Positions 24,561 to 33,266 of a stretch of DNA of 64,000 bases are shown piece by piece; the stretch's first letter is position 1, and each line of letters opens with the position of its first letter. Under the pieces are notes generated by a model. The model saw nothing but the letters and a program-made list of their open reading frames with translations. It was not told the DNA's origin and ran no database searches. The translations under genes were made by a program, and so were the position numbers. The DNA is taken from assembly GCA_017991835.1 (NCBI GenBank), contig JAGOPY010000003.1, forward strand, positions 186,001 through 250,000, read 5' to 3'. The stretch is from Bacteroidales bacterium (GTDB taxonomy: Bacteria > Bacteroidota > Bacteroidia > Bacteroidales > JAGOPY01).

Positions 24561-25745
24561 ATGATGGCAGTTAGAAATATTTTCATTTTCCGGGTTCTTT
24601 TGTTCGCCCTGATTGTATTAGCTGCAGCAGGCTGCCAAAGGGATGGTAAAAAAAGTATCAAAACCACAATCACCGGATCCTTTTCACAACTCGCAGGAAA
24701 ATCAGTGTCTCTCAGCGAGTTTGATATTACCTCGGCGACTCCGTTGGATACTGTGAAAATTGACGATAAAGGAAATTTCCGCTTTAAGTTTCGACGGGAA
24801 GGCGCCGGATTTTATCTGGTCAAGGTGGATAACCGGAACTTCATTACTCTTGTGCTCGACCAGGAGAAAAACATCCGGATTCAATCATCGGAGGCCAACA
24901 TCCGGAAAAACTATTCCATCAATGGATCGCCCGATTCCGAAATATTCCGCGATTTTGAAATGTTCACTGAAGTAAACCGTAATAAGGTCGATTCGCTGAG
25001 CAAAACATTCAATAACCAGATGCGTTCGACCGCTTTTCGCTCTCTGAAACCGGAACTGGATAAAGAATACCAGGAAATTTTCGGACAACAGGTGCGCTAC
25101 GCACAGCAGTTCATTGAGAATCACTGTTCTTCGCTGGCCACTTTGCTGGTGCTGAACAAGCGTTTTGGAGAAAGAAGAATTCTGACGGAAGAAGATAATT
25201 TCTCTCATTTTATGATGGCAGATTCTTGCCTGAGATTTCATTATCCTGATAATAAACACCTTAAGGAACTGAATAAAAAGATTACAATTGCCAGGCAAAA
25301 CCGCCGCATTTTCGATATTACCGAAGCACAGCTGGCACCCGGCAAAACGATCCCTGATATCTCATTAGGCGATGTGAATGGAAAACAGGTCAGGCTGTAT
25401 TCCTTTGAAGGCAGGCCCGTCATCCTCTATTTCTGGGCATCCTGGGACCATTCGAGCCGGAAAGCCAATAAAGTCATTAGGGACCTGGCCGAAAATTCGG
25501 CTCAAAATCCGGTGGTATATGCCATTGCGCTGGAAAGCTACAAAGAGATGTGGCAGGAAGCTATCCGGCAGGACGGGCTCGATAACTGGATCAATGTTTC
25601 TGATCTCCTGAACATTAAATCATCGGCAAAAACAATGTTCAACATACCCGATACGTTTCCTTATTTCTTTTACCTGGATAAAGATCTGTATATCCGTTAC
25701 AAAGGAAATGATTTCAGCAGGCTGGAAACTGAATTGAATCGTTAA
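24561..25745 (+). CDS. Thioredoxin-fold lipoprotein with DUF4369-like N-terminus and no CXXC
   Basis: A 394-aa lipoprotein (lipobox LAAAGC). The N-terminal part (ITGSFSQLAGKSVSLSEFD...FYLVKVDNRNFITLVLDQEKNIRI) resembles the DUF4369 beta domain common in Bacteroidota TlpA-like proteins. The C-terminal domain (PGKTIPDISLGDVNGKQVRLYSFEGRPVILYFWASW) is a TlpA/AhpC-type thioredoxin fold. At the redox site the sequence is WASWDHSSRKA, with Asp and Ser where the two cysteines belong, so it cannot act as a dithiol oxidoreductase. It may be a binding or structural derivative. Two ATGs lie at the start; the first is used. The lpxH gene follows. Confidence 0.85.
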   Translation: MMAVRNIFIFRVLLFALIVLAAAGCQRDGKKSIKTTITGSFSQLAGKSVSLSEFDITSATPLDTVKIDDKGNFRFKFRREGAGFYLVKVDNRNFITLVLDQEKNIRIQSSEANIRKNYSINGSPDSEIFRDFEMFTEVNRNKVDSLSKTFNNQMRSTAFRSLKPELDKEYQEIFGQQVRYAQQFIENHCSSLATLLVLNKRFGERRILTEEDNFSHFMMADSCLRFHYPDNKHLKELNKKITIARQNRRIFDITEAQLAPGKTIPDISLGDVNGKQVRLYSFEGRPVILYFWASWDHSSRKANKVIRDLAENSAQNPVVYAIALESYKEMWQEAIRQDGLDNWINVSDLLNIKSSAKTMFNIPDTFPYFFYLDKDLYIRYKGNDFSRLETELNR

Positions 25746-25798
25746 GTTGCCACGCCGCAATTGGATTATAAGGGGAAGTTTAGTAATATTGCGTTAAA

Positions 25799-26590
25799 AT
25801 GATCAATATTTTGGAAGATAACGTTTCCCGGTCATCCGGAAAAATCTACTTCGCTTCCGATTTTCACCTGGGCATCCCCGACCATGCATCGAGCCGACAA
25901 AGGGAAGAGATGCTGGTTTCCTGGCTCGATATGATCCAATCCGATGCTTCGGATATTTTTCTCATGGGTGATGTTTTTGATTTCTGGTTTGAATACAAGA
26001 CCGTTGTCCCAAAAGGATATATAAGGTTATTGGGGAAATTGGCCCAACTGACTGACCAGGGTCTGAAAGTGCACCTTTTTACCGGTAACCACGATATCTG
26101 GGCTTTCAGCTATTTGCAGGATGAAGCAGGAATAGAACTTCACCGTAAACCGGAAGTCAGGGCCATGATGGGCAAAACCTTTTACCTGGCACATGGCGAC
26201 GGCCTTGGCCCGGGCGATAACGGGTACAAATTCCTCAAAAAGGTATTCAGTTGCCGGTTTAATCAGTATCTCTTCCGCTGGCTGCATCCCGATATAGGCG
26301 CCCGGATGGGACTCTATTTCTCGGGAAAGAGCAGACTGGCCAACATGATCAAAGAAGATAAAGCCGAAAATCTGAACAGTATTGAAGATGAAATGTTATA
26401 TCAATACGCAACCGGTATTTTGCAAAATGGGACCAAACCCGACTATTTCATCTTCGGGCACAGGCACAGGCCGGAAAATATTGAGCTTCCGGGCGGATCC
26501 CGGCTGATCATCCTGGGCGACTGGCTGACCCATTTTACTTATGCCGAATTTGACGGAAAACAAATCCATTTAAAAAAATTCAAATCCTAG
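25799..26590 (+). CDS. lpxH: UDP-2,3-diacylglucosamine diphosphatase-like phosphoesterase
   Basis: A 263-aa calcineurin-like metallophosphoesterase. Metal ligands appear in SDFHLG, MGDVFDFWFEY, GNHD and the C-terminal GHRHRPE. GDVFDFWFEY is the signature of LpxH, which removes UMP from UDP-2,3-diacylglucosamine in lipid A synthesis. With lpxK nearby the assignment fits. It lies 53 bp after the lipoprotein gene and 3 bp before sppA, so they may be cotranscribed. Confidence 0.88.
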   Translation: MINILEDNVSRSSGKIYFASDFHLGIPDHASSRQREEMLVSWLDMIQSDASDIFLMGDVFDFWFEYKTVVPKGYIRLLGKLAQLTDQGLKVHLFTGNHDIWAFSYLQDEAGIELHRKPEVRAMMGKTFYLAHGDGLGPGDNGYKFLKKVFSCRFNQYLFRWLHPDIGARMGLYFSGKSRLANMIKEDKAENLNSIEDEMLYQYATGILQNGTKPDYFIFGHRHRPENIELPGGSRLIILGDWLTHFTYAEFDGKQIHLKKFKS

Positions 26591-26593
26591 GTT

Positions 26594-28363
26594 ATGAAAG
26601 ATTTCCTGAAATTTATGCTGGCCTCTATGTTAGGCTTTGTCATCATCCTGACATTATCATTCTTTATCCTCATCGGAATCTTCGCTTCCATAGCGTCTAT
26701 GGCCGATAAGAAATCGGTTTCCATCGAGTCCTCAACCGTTCTGCAGATAAAACTGGAAAACGAAGTTTTTGACCGGGCTCCCAAAGACCCGATGACATTC
26801 TTCTCCCCGGCCGGATTCACCATGGAACAGGAACCCGGGCTCGATGAAATCCTCAAAAACATTAAAAAGGCCCAGACCGATGATAAAATCAAAGGCATCT
26901 TTCTTGACCTGAGCGTTGTGCCGTCAGGATTGGCCACCGTTCGGGAAATCCGGAACGCCCTGATCGAATTTAAATCCGGCGGTAAATTCATAATCGCTTA
27001 CGGAGAGGTCTATTCTCAAATGGCCTATTACCTGGGGAGCGTGGCCGATAAAATGTACCTGCACCCGGCCGGCGCGATTGATTTCAGGGGATTTGGAGCC
27101 CAGGTTTTCTTCCTGAAGGGCACCCTGGAAAAACTGGATATCGAGATGCAGGTCATCCGGCACGGAAAATATAAAAGCGCCGTGGAGATCTTCACGGAAG
27201 ATAAGATGAGCGAAGCCAGCCGCGAGCAAATGAATGCCATGGTAACCGACTTCTGGGCAACAGCTCTTGCCGATATCTCTGCTTCCAGGAATATCAGTCT
27301 GGCCCGCCTGAATGAAATTGCCGACAACCTGGATGCCTATGAAGCCGGTAAAGCCCTGAATATAGGTATGATCGACGGTTTATACTACCGCGACCAGCTT
27401 CTGGATGAACTGAGGAATAAACTGGGTTTGGGTGAAAAGGAAAAGGTCAGAACTGTTACACTGGCAAAATATACGCTGGTCCCGCCGGAAACCCCGCAGA
27501 AAGTCTCCGCAAACAAAATCGCGGTGGTATACGCTTTAGGCAATATTATCGATGGCAAAGGCGACGACCAGACGATCGGATCGGTCAATATTTCTGAAGC
27601 TATCCGGAAAGCCCGCGAGAACGACAAAGTAAAAGCGATCGTGCTCAGGGTCAATTCCCCCGGAGGCAGCGCCAGCGCGTCGGAAGTAATTCGCCGTGAG
27701 GTCGTACTGGCTGCAAAAGAAAAACCCGTTGTCGTTTCCATGGGTGATGTGGCCGCCTCGGGAGGCTACTGGATTTCGGCTTCCGCCAATTATGTCATGG
27801 CCGACCCTGCCACCCTCACCGGCTCTATCGGTGTCTTTGGCATGATCCCCAATATGCAGGGATTGTTCAACAATAAACTCGGTATCACCTTCGATGAGGT
27901 CAACACAAACAAATATTCAGACTTTCCGAATGTAAGCCGGCCGATGTCAGATTATGAAATACTGGTGATCGAAAGGCAAATTGAAAAAATTTACGATGAT
28001 TTCTTGTCGCTGGTAGCCGAAGGGAGAAAGATGGAAAAGTCGCAGGTGGATGAGATCGGCCAGGGCCGTGTCTGGAGCGGATCCGATGCAAAAGAGATCG
28101 GCCTGATCGACGAATTCGGAGGCCTGACCGCCGCCATCGACAAAGCCGCCGGGCTGGCCGGGATTACCGAGTACAACCTGATGTCGCTCCCGACCCAGAA
28201 AGAACCGTTACAGCAGATCATCGACGAGCTGACGGGTAACGTCGCGGCCGGAAGAATTGAGAAGGAACTGGGTGAATATTACGCCTATTATAACTATATC
28301 AAACAAATAAAGGAAGCCAGTGGCATCCAGGCCAGGCTTCCTTTTGAGGTGAAGATTAAATAA
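26594..28363 (+). CDS. sppA: Signal peptide peptidase SppA, 67K type
   Basis: A 589-aa membrane-anchored serine protease with a single N-terminal transmembrane helix (MLASMLGFVIILTLSFFILIGIF). Two tandem S49 domains are present. The catalytic Ser lies in GDVAASGGYWIS of the second, and the general-base Lys in RHGKYKSAVEIF of the first, the E. coli-like long form. NSPGGSASASEVI is the oxyanion/binding region. It degrades signal peptides left after export. The start follows the lpxH stop by 3 bp. The gene ends 11 bp from the convergent PFOR gene. Confidence 0.94.
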   Translation: MKDFLKFMLASMLGFVIILTLSFFILIGIFASIASMADKKSVSIESSTVLQIKLENEVFDRAPKDPMTFFSPAGFTMEQEPGLDEILKNIKKAQTDDKIKGIFLDLSVVPSGLATVREIRNALIEFKSGGKFIIAYGEVYSQMAYYLGSVADKMYLHPAGAIDFRGFGAQVFFLKGTLEKLDIEMQVIRHGKYKSAVEIFTEDKMSEASREQMNAMVTDFWATALADISASRNISLARLNEIADNLDAYEAGKALNIGMIDGLYYRDQLLDELRNKLGLGEKEKVRTVTLAKYTLVPPETPQKVSANKIAVVYALGNIIDGKGDDQTIGSVNISEAIRKARENDKVKAIVLRVNSPGGSASASEVIRREVVLAAKEKPVVVSMGDVAASGGYWISASANYVMADPATLTGSIGVFGMIPNMQGLFNNKLGITFDEVNTNKYSDFPNVSRPMSDYEILVIERQIEKIYDDFLSLVAEGRKMEKSQVDEIGQGRVWSGSDAKEIGLIDEFGGLTAAIDKAAGLAGITEYNLMSLPTQKEPLQQIIDELTGNVAAGRIEKELGEYYAYYNYIKQIKEASGIQARLPFEVKIK

Positions 28364-28374
28364 TTCTCAGAAGG

Positions 28375-31300
28375 CTACTTCTCCGAAAAATCCATTCCTG
28401 CCAGCCTCTTGTAGGTTGTGTATCTCCATCTGGCATTCTGTTCGGCCAGGGCATCCAAACGTGCAGCTTCGCTCGGGAACGCTTTCTTGAGCGAAGCGTA
28501 GCGCACCTCGCCATTAAGGAATCCCTGGAACTGGCTCCAGTCAGGCTCTTTTGAATCGAGCTGGAAAGGATTCTTTCCTTCTGCTTCCAGGAGCGGGTTG
28601 TAACGGTACAGGTGCCAGTAGCCGGCATTCACCGCCAGTTCCTGTTCATATTGCGTCTTGCCCATACCGTTGCGGATACCGTGGTTTATACAGGGCGAAT
28701 AAGCGATGATCAGCGACGGGCCCGGATACGATTCCGCTTCCTTCAGGGCTTTGAAGAACTGGTTCTGGTTTGCACCCATAGCTACCTGCGCAACATAAAC
28801 ATAACCGTAGCTGATAGCCATGATACCCAGGTCTTTCTTGCGGATCTTCTTTCCGGATGCGGCAAATTTGGCTACCGCGCCAACCGGCGTGGATTTCGAT
28901 GCCTGTCCGCCTGTATTGGAATAGACTTCTGTATCGAGTACCAGCACATTCAGGTCGTCACCGCTGGCCAGAACATGGTCCAGGCCACCATAACCGATAT
29001 CGTAAGCCCAGCCGTCGCCACCGACAATCCAGATCGATTTCTTTACCAGGTACTGCTTCAGGCTGAGGATTTCTGCTGCCACCGGATCAGCAGATTTCTC
29101 CAGCAACGGGATCAGCTTTTTGCTTGCAACTTCCGAACCTTCTGCGATATTCATATTTTCAATCCATTCGCGGTAAGCGTCGCCCAGCTCGCCATCAATG
29201 CCCGCTTTGATCGAATCCTGCATCCTTAATGCGATCCGCTCACGAAGCTTGCTGATACCGATATTTACGCCGTAACCGTACTCGGCATTATCTTCGAACA
29301 GGGAATTGGCCCAGGCCGGCCCATGCCCGCTGACATTGTGCGGACGGTATGGAGTCGAGGGGGCTGAACCACCGTAAATCGAGGAGCATCCCGTAGCGTT
29401 GGTTACGATCATCCTCTCTCCGTATAATTGTGTTATGACCTTGATATAAGGCGTTTCACCACATCCGGCACAGGCTCCTGAAAACTCGAACAGGGGCTGC
29501 GCGAACTGGCTGTTCTTCACCGACTGGTCTTTCGGAACAATAGTGTCTTTATAACTGACATTCTTCGAAATGTAATCCCATCTTTCAACTTCTCCCAGTT
29601 GCGATTCGAGCGGTTCCATCACCAGGGCCTTCTCTTTGGCCGGGCATACATCGGCACAGTTGCCGCAGCCGGTACAATCCAGCACACTCACCTGGATACG
29701 GAAATGGTATCCGGCAAATTTGCCCTTGGTATCCTGCGTGGTCGTCCCTTCAGGGGCGTTCTTCAGTTCGTCGTCCGACAGCAGGAATGGCCTGATGCAG
29801 GCGTGGGGACAAACATATGCACACTGGTTGCACTGAATGCAGTTGTCCACCTTCCATTCCGGCACATTGACGGCAATACCCCTCTTCTCAAATTCTGTCG
29901 TGCCCGACATGAATGTTCCGTCTTCCCTGTCAAGGAAAGCGCTAACCGGAAGGTCATCACCTTTAAGATTGTTCACCGGAATGGCAATATTCCTGACAAA
30001 ATCAGGCACATCTGCATGTCCTTTATCATCAATGCCGGCCAGTTTTTTCCATTCTGCTGGAATGGTGACCTTAATAACGGCAGAACCGGCATCAACGGCG
30101 GCATTGTTCATCTTGACAATCTCCTCTCCCTTATTCCCGAATGATTTCCGGATCATCCGCTTCATTTCGTCAACTGCCGTTTCATAAGGAATAACCCCGG
30201 CGATTTTGAAGAATGCAGCCTGCATGATGGTATTGGTCCTGTTTCCTAAGCCAATCTCTTCAGCAATTTTTGTAGCGTTGATGATATAGAAATTGATATC
30301 GTTTTCTGCAAGATATTTTTTGAACGATTCCGGCAGTTTGTGTTTGGTCTCTTCCTCATCCCAGATGCTGTTCAGCAGGAAGGTCCCCCCCTTTTTTAGC
30401 CCCTTCAGCATATCGTATTTATTGAGATACGATGGAACATGGCAGGCTACAAAATCGGGGGTGGTAACCAGGTAAGTAGAGTGGATCGGCTTATCACCGA
30501 ACCTCAGGTGAGATGTGGTAATACCGCCCGATTTCTTCGAATCATAGGCAAAATAGGCCTGGCAATATTTATCGGTGTTGTCGCCGATGATCTTGATCGA
30601 ATTCTTGTTGGCTCCGACCGTCCCATCGCTGCCAAGACCGTAGAACTTAGCTTCAAACGTACCTTTCGGCACGACGCTAAATTCAGGAAGCAAAGGCAAT
30701 GAGGTGTAGGTCACATCATCGATGATCCCGACGGTAAACCTGTTCTTTGGCTCATTCATCTTCAGGTTGTCAAACACGGAGATGATCATCGACGGGGTGG
30801 TATCCTTCGAGCTGAGTCCGTAGCGCCCTCCGACGATCATCGGGGCATCCTTCTTTCCGTAGAAAATATCCTTGATATCGAGGTACAAAGGCTCCCCGTT
30901 TGCGCCGGGTTCTTTGGTCCGGTCGAGAACAGAGATGCGCTTTACACTCTTCGGGAGCACATTCAGGAAATATTTTTCGGAGAAAGGCCTGTAAAGATGT
31001 ACGGTTATTAATCCAACCTTCTCTCCTTTTCCGTTAAGATAATCGATGGTTTCCTTGATGGTTTCGGTTACCGAGCCCATGGCAACAACGATATTTTCAG
31101 CATCCGGGGCGCCGTAATAAACAAAAGGATGGTATTCACGGCCGGTCATTTTGCTGATAATCTGCATGTAGTGTTCTACCATATCCGCAATAGGCAGGTA
31201 GAAACGGTTCCCTGCTTCCCGGGCCTGGAAATAGATATCCGGGTTCTGCGCCGTACCCCGGGTCACCGGGTGCTCCGGATTGAGCGCACGGTTCCGGAAA

Positions 31301-31908
31301 GCCTGGATGGCTTCGAAATCCACAAGAGGTATCATATCCTCATTCTCAAAATATTCAACTTTCTGGATTTCGTGAGAAGTCCGGAAACCATCGAAGAAAT
31401 GGAGAAATGGGATCCGTGATTTGATAGCGACCAGGTGGGCAATGGAGGCAATGTCCATGATCTGTTGCACGCTGCCGGTTGCCAGCATGGCAAAACCGGT
31501 ATGGCGGGTGCTCATTACATCGCTATGGTCACCGAAGATGGAAAGCGCATGGGCTGCCAGGCTCCTGGCACTGACGTGAAAAACACCCGGTAGCAGCTCA
31601 CCGGAAATCTTGTACATATTCGGGATCATCAGTAATAATCCCTGTGAAGCCGTGAATGTCGTTGTTAAAACACCCGATTGCAGAGAACCGTGTACAGCTC
31701 CGGCTGCCCCGGCTTCCGACTGCATTTCTGAAACTTTCAGGGTATCGCCAAATATATTTTTTCGGCCGTATGCCGACCATTCATCTACATATTCTGCCAT
31801 GGTCGATGACGGAGTGATCGGATAGATTGCTGCCAGTTCGCTGAACATGTAAGCAACATGAGCCGCCGCGTAATTCCCATCGCAGGTAATAAACTTCTTA
31901 TTTTTCAT
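28375..31908 (-). CDS. nifJ: Pyruvate:ferredoxin (flavodoxin) oxidoreductase
   Basis: A 1177-aa single-chain PFOR that converts pyruvate and CoA to acetyl-CoA and CO2 with reduction of ferredoxin, typical of anaerobes. The N-terminal pyrimidine-binding and gamma domains start at YPITPSSTMAEYVDEW. Two [4Fe-4S] motifs follow at CIQCNQCAYVCPHAC and CTGCGNCADVCPA. The proximal cluster is at CAGCGETPY, and the TPP site has GDGWAYDIGYGGLDHVL...NTGGQ. The length is standard. A 291-bp region separates it from the divergent DHOD-like gene. Part of that region can fold (AGCCT ... AGGCT arms about 32021-32065), but nothing definite is recognised. Confidence 0.97.
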   Translation of the reverse strand: MKNKKFITCDGNYAAAHVAYMFSELAAIYPITPSSTMAEYVDEWSAYGRKNIFGDTLKVSEMQSEAGAAGAVHGSLQSGVLTTTFTASQGLLLMIPNMYKISGELLPGVFHVSARSLAAHALSIFGDHSDVMSTRHTGFAMLATGSVQQIMDIASIAHLVAIKSRIPFLHFFDGFRTSHEIQKVEYFENEDMIPLVDFEAIQAFRNRALNPEHPVTRGTAQNPDIYFQAREAGNRFYLPIADMVEHYMQIISKMTGREYHPFVYYGAPDAENIVVAMGSVTETIKETIDYLNGKGEKVGLITVHLYRPFSEKYFLNVLPKSVKRISVLDRTKEPGANGEPLYLDIKDIFYGKKDAPMIVGGRYGLSSKDTTPSMIISVFDNLKMNEPKNRFTVGIIDDVTYTSLPLLPEFSVVPKGTFEAKFYGLGSDGTVGANKNSIKIIGDNTDKYCQAYFAYDSKKSGGITTSHLRFGDKPIHSTYLVTTPDFVACHVPSYLNKYDMLKGLKKGGTFLLNSIWDEEETKHKLPESFKKYLAENDINFYIINATKIAEEIGLGNRTNTIMQAAFFKIAGVIPYETAVDEMKRMIRKSFGNKGEEIVKMNNAAVDAGSAVIKVTIPAEWKKLAGIDDKGHADVPDFVRNIAIPVNNLKGDDLPVSAFLDREDGTFMSGTTEFEKRGIAVNVPEWKVDNCIQCNQCAYVCPHACIRPFLLSDDELKNAPEGTTTQDTKGKFAGYHFRIQVSVLDCTGCGNCADVCPAKEKALVMEPLESQLGEVERWDYISKNVSYKDTIVPKDQSVKNSQFAQPLFEFSGACAGCGETPYIKVITQLYGERMIVTNATGCSSIYGGSAPSTPYRPHNVSGHGPAWANSLFEDNAEYGYGVNIGISKLRERIALRMQDSIKAGIDGELGDAYREWIENMNIAEGSEVASKKLIPLLEKSADPVAAEILSLKQYLVKKSIWIVGGDGWAYDIGYGGLDHVLASGDDLNVLVLDTEVYSNTGGQASKSTPVGAVAKFAASGKKIRKKDLGIMAISYGYVYVAQVAMGANQNQFFKALKEAESYPGPSLIIAYSPCINHGIRNGMGKTQYEQELAVNAGYWHLYRYNPLLEAEGKNPFQLDSKEPDWSQFQGFLNGEVRYASLKKAFPSEAARLDALAEQNARWRYTTYKRLAGMDFSEK

Positions 31909-32134
31909 AATATATTGTATTTAAACACCTTAAAACAATAAAATCCTAATTTCTAAAATCCAGTGCGAAATTACTAAATTATATCCACGGGGATGGATTG
32001 GCGCTTCAAAATCGCTTTTCAATAGCCTAATTTATAACCATTTTAGATAAATTTAAAGGCTGAAATATTTCCGAAATTTCCTTTTTATACCGCATTCTCA
32101 TTTCTATTTCTTTTATAAAATCTTATAATAATCC

Positions 32135-32165
32135 TTGTATATATAGGTAGCTTTATCTACTTTTA
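32135..32165 (+). promoter_or_regulatory. Bacteroidota-type promoter for the DHOD-like gene
   Basis: TTG at 32135-32137 and TACTTTTA at 32158-32165 are separated by 20 bases, matching the -33/-7 layout of Bacteroidota sigma-70 promoters with one mismatch in the -7. The start of transcription would fall near 32172, about 28 bases before the ATG. Confidence 0.5.
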
Positions 32166-32199
32166 CGACCGTTTTCAAACTTAAAATACAGGTAATAAA

Positions 32200-33210
32200 A
32201 TGGATTTAACGACGACATATCTTGGCCTCAAACTGAAGAATCCCATTATCGTGGGAGCCAGTAACCTGGTCACCGATCTGAATTTCCTCAAAAAGCTGGA
32301 AGATGCCGGCGCATCGGCCATTGTTTACAAATCATTGTTCGAAGAGCAAATTCAGCTGGAGAACCTTGAAAATTATCATGCTGAAGAAGACTACGGTGCA
32401 CGTCATGCAGAGATGTCATCTATGCTGCCCCTCATCGAAGATGCCGGCCCGGCGGAATTCCTCTACAACCTGGCCCAGGCGCGCAAGGCTGTGAATATCC
32501 CCCTGATCGCCAGCCTGAACGCCGTTTATGATGATACATGGTATGAATATGCCCGGAAAATTGAGCAAACCGGCGTTGACGCACTCGAGCTGAACTTCTA
32601 CGCAGTACCCAGAGAATTTGATATCGATGATAATTCTATTCTTCAGGAGCAGCTCGATACACTCGAAGGGGTTAAAAAATCGGTTAAAATCCCCGTCAGT
32701 GTAAAACTCAGTCCGTTCTATACCAATCCGCTTTACTGTATCAGCGAACTGGATAAAAAAGGGGCCGACGGTTTTGTCCTGTTTAACCGCCTGTTCCAGC
32801 CGGATATCGACCTGGATAAAGAAGGGCTTCACTATCCGTATATGCTCTCCAACGAGGAAGACAACCGCCTTCCGCTGAGATTTGCCGGATTGCTTTATTC
32901 GAAGATTCGCGGAAGTATTTGCAGCAATACCGGTATACTGAACGGTAAGGACGTTTTAAAGATGATCCTTGCCGGAGCCGATGCCGTGCAGATTGTCAGC
33001 ACAATTTACAAACATGGCCCCAAACAGATCGGAAAGATACTGGAAGAGATGGAAGAGTGGATGAAATCCAAAAAATATAACTCACTGGCCGATTTCAAAG
33101 GTAAGCTGGCCAAAGTGAATATTAAGGATCCCTACGCATATCAAAGAGCTCAATACGTGGATATCCTGATGAAATCAAACGAAATATTTAAAAAATATCC
33201 GATCCGTTAA
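32200..33210 (+). CDS. Dihydroorotate dehydrogenase-like FMN TIM-barrel protein lacking the SCPN loop
   Basis: A 336-aa protein with the class 1 DHOD fold: LKLKNPIIVGASNLV at the start, SVKLSPF strand, ADGFVLFNRL, and the FMN phosphate segment ADAVQIVSTIYKHGP. True DHODs have an E-(hydrophobic)-N-(x)-S-C-P-N loop bearing the active Cys or a nearby equivalent. Here the segment reads ALELNFYAVPREFDID with no Cys. Pyrimidine synthesis is therefore unlikely, and the substrate is unknown. It is divergent from PFOR, which suggests a metabolic or redox link. A terminator follows. Confidence 0.85.
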   Translation: MDLTTTYLGLKLKNPIIVGASNLVTDLNFLKKLEDAGASAIVYKSLFEEQIQLENLENYHAEEDYGARHAEMSSMLPLIEDAGPAEFLYNLAQARKAVNIPLIASLNAVYDDTWYEYARKIEQTGVDALELNFYAVPREFDIDDNSILQEQLDTLEGVKKSVKIPVSVKLSPFYTNPLYCISELDKKGADGFVLFNRLFQPDIDLDKEGLHYPYMLSNEEDNRLPLRFAGLLYSKIRGSICSNTGILNGKDVLKMILAGADAVQIVSTIYKHGPKQIGKILEEMEEWMKSKKYNSLADFKGKLAKVNIKDPYAYQRAQYVDILMKSNEIFKKYPIR

Positions 33211-33228
33211 ATCCATGCCGGTTGAGGA

Positions 33229-33266
33229 AGAGGGTGCCTGATTAAACAAGCAGCCTCTTTTTTTAT
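33229..33266 (+). terminator. Terminator after the DHOD-like gene
   Basis: Arms 33229-33238 and 33249-33258 (AGAGGGTGCC / AGCAGCCTCT) pair with two mismatches and run into seven Ts on the plus strand. It lies 19 bases after the stop and reaches the stop of the convergent mannosidase gene. Confidence 0.65.

Noticed and set aside
28612..29229. 205-codon plus-strand frame
   Set aside because: Antisense to the highly conserved TPP-binding end of PFOR; its composition follows the PFOR codons.
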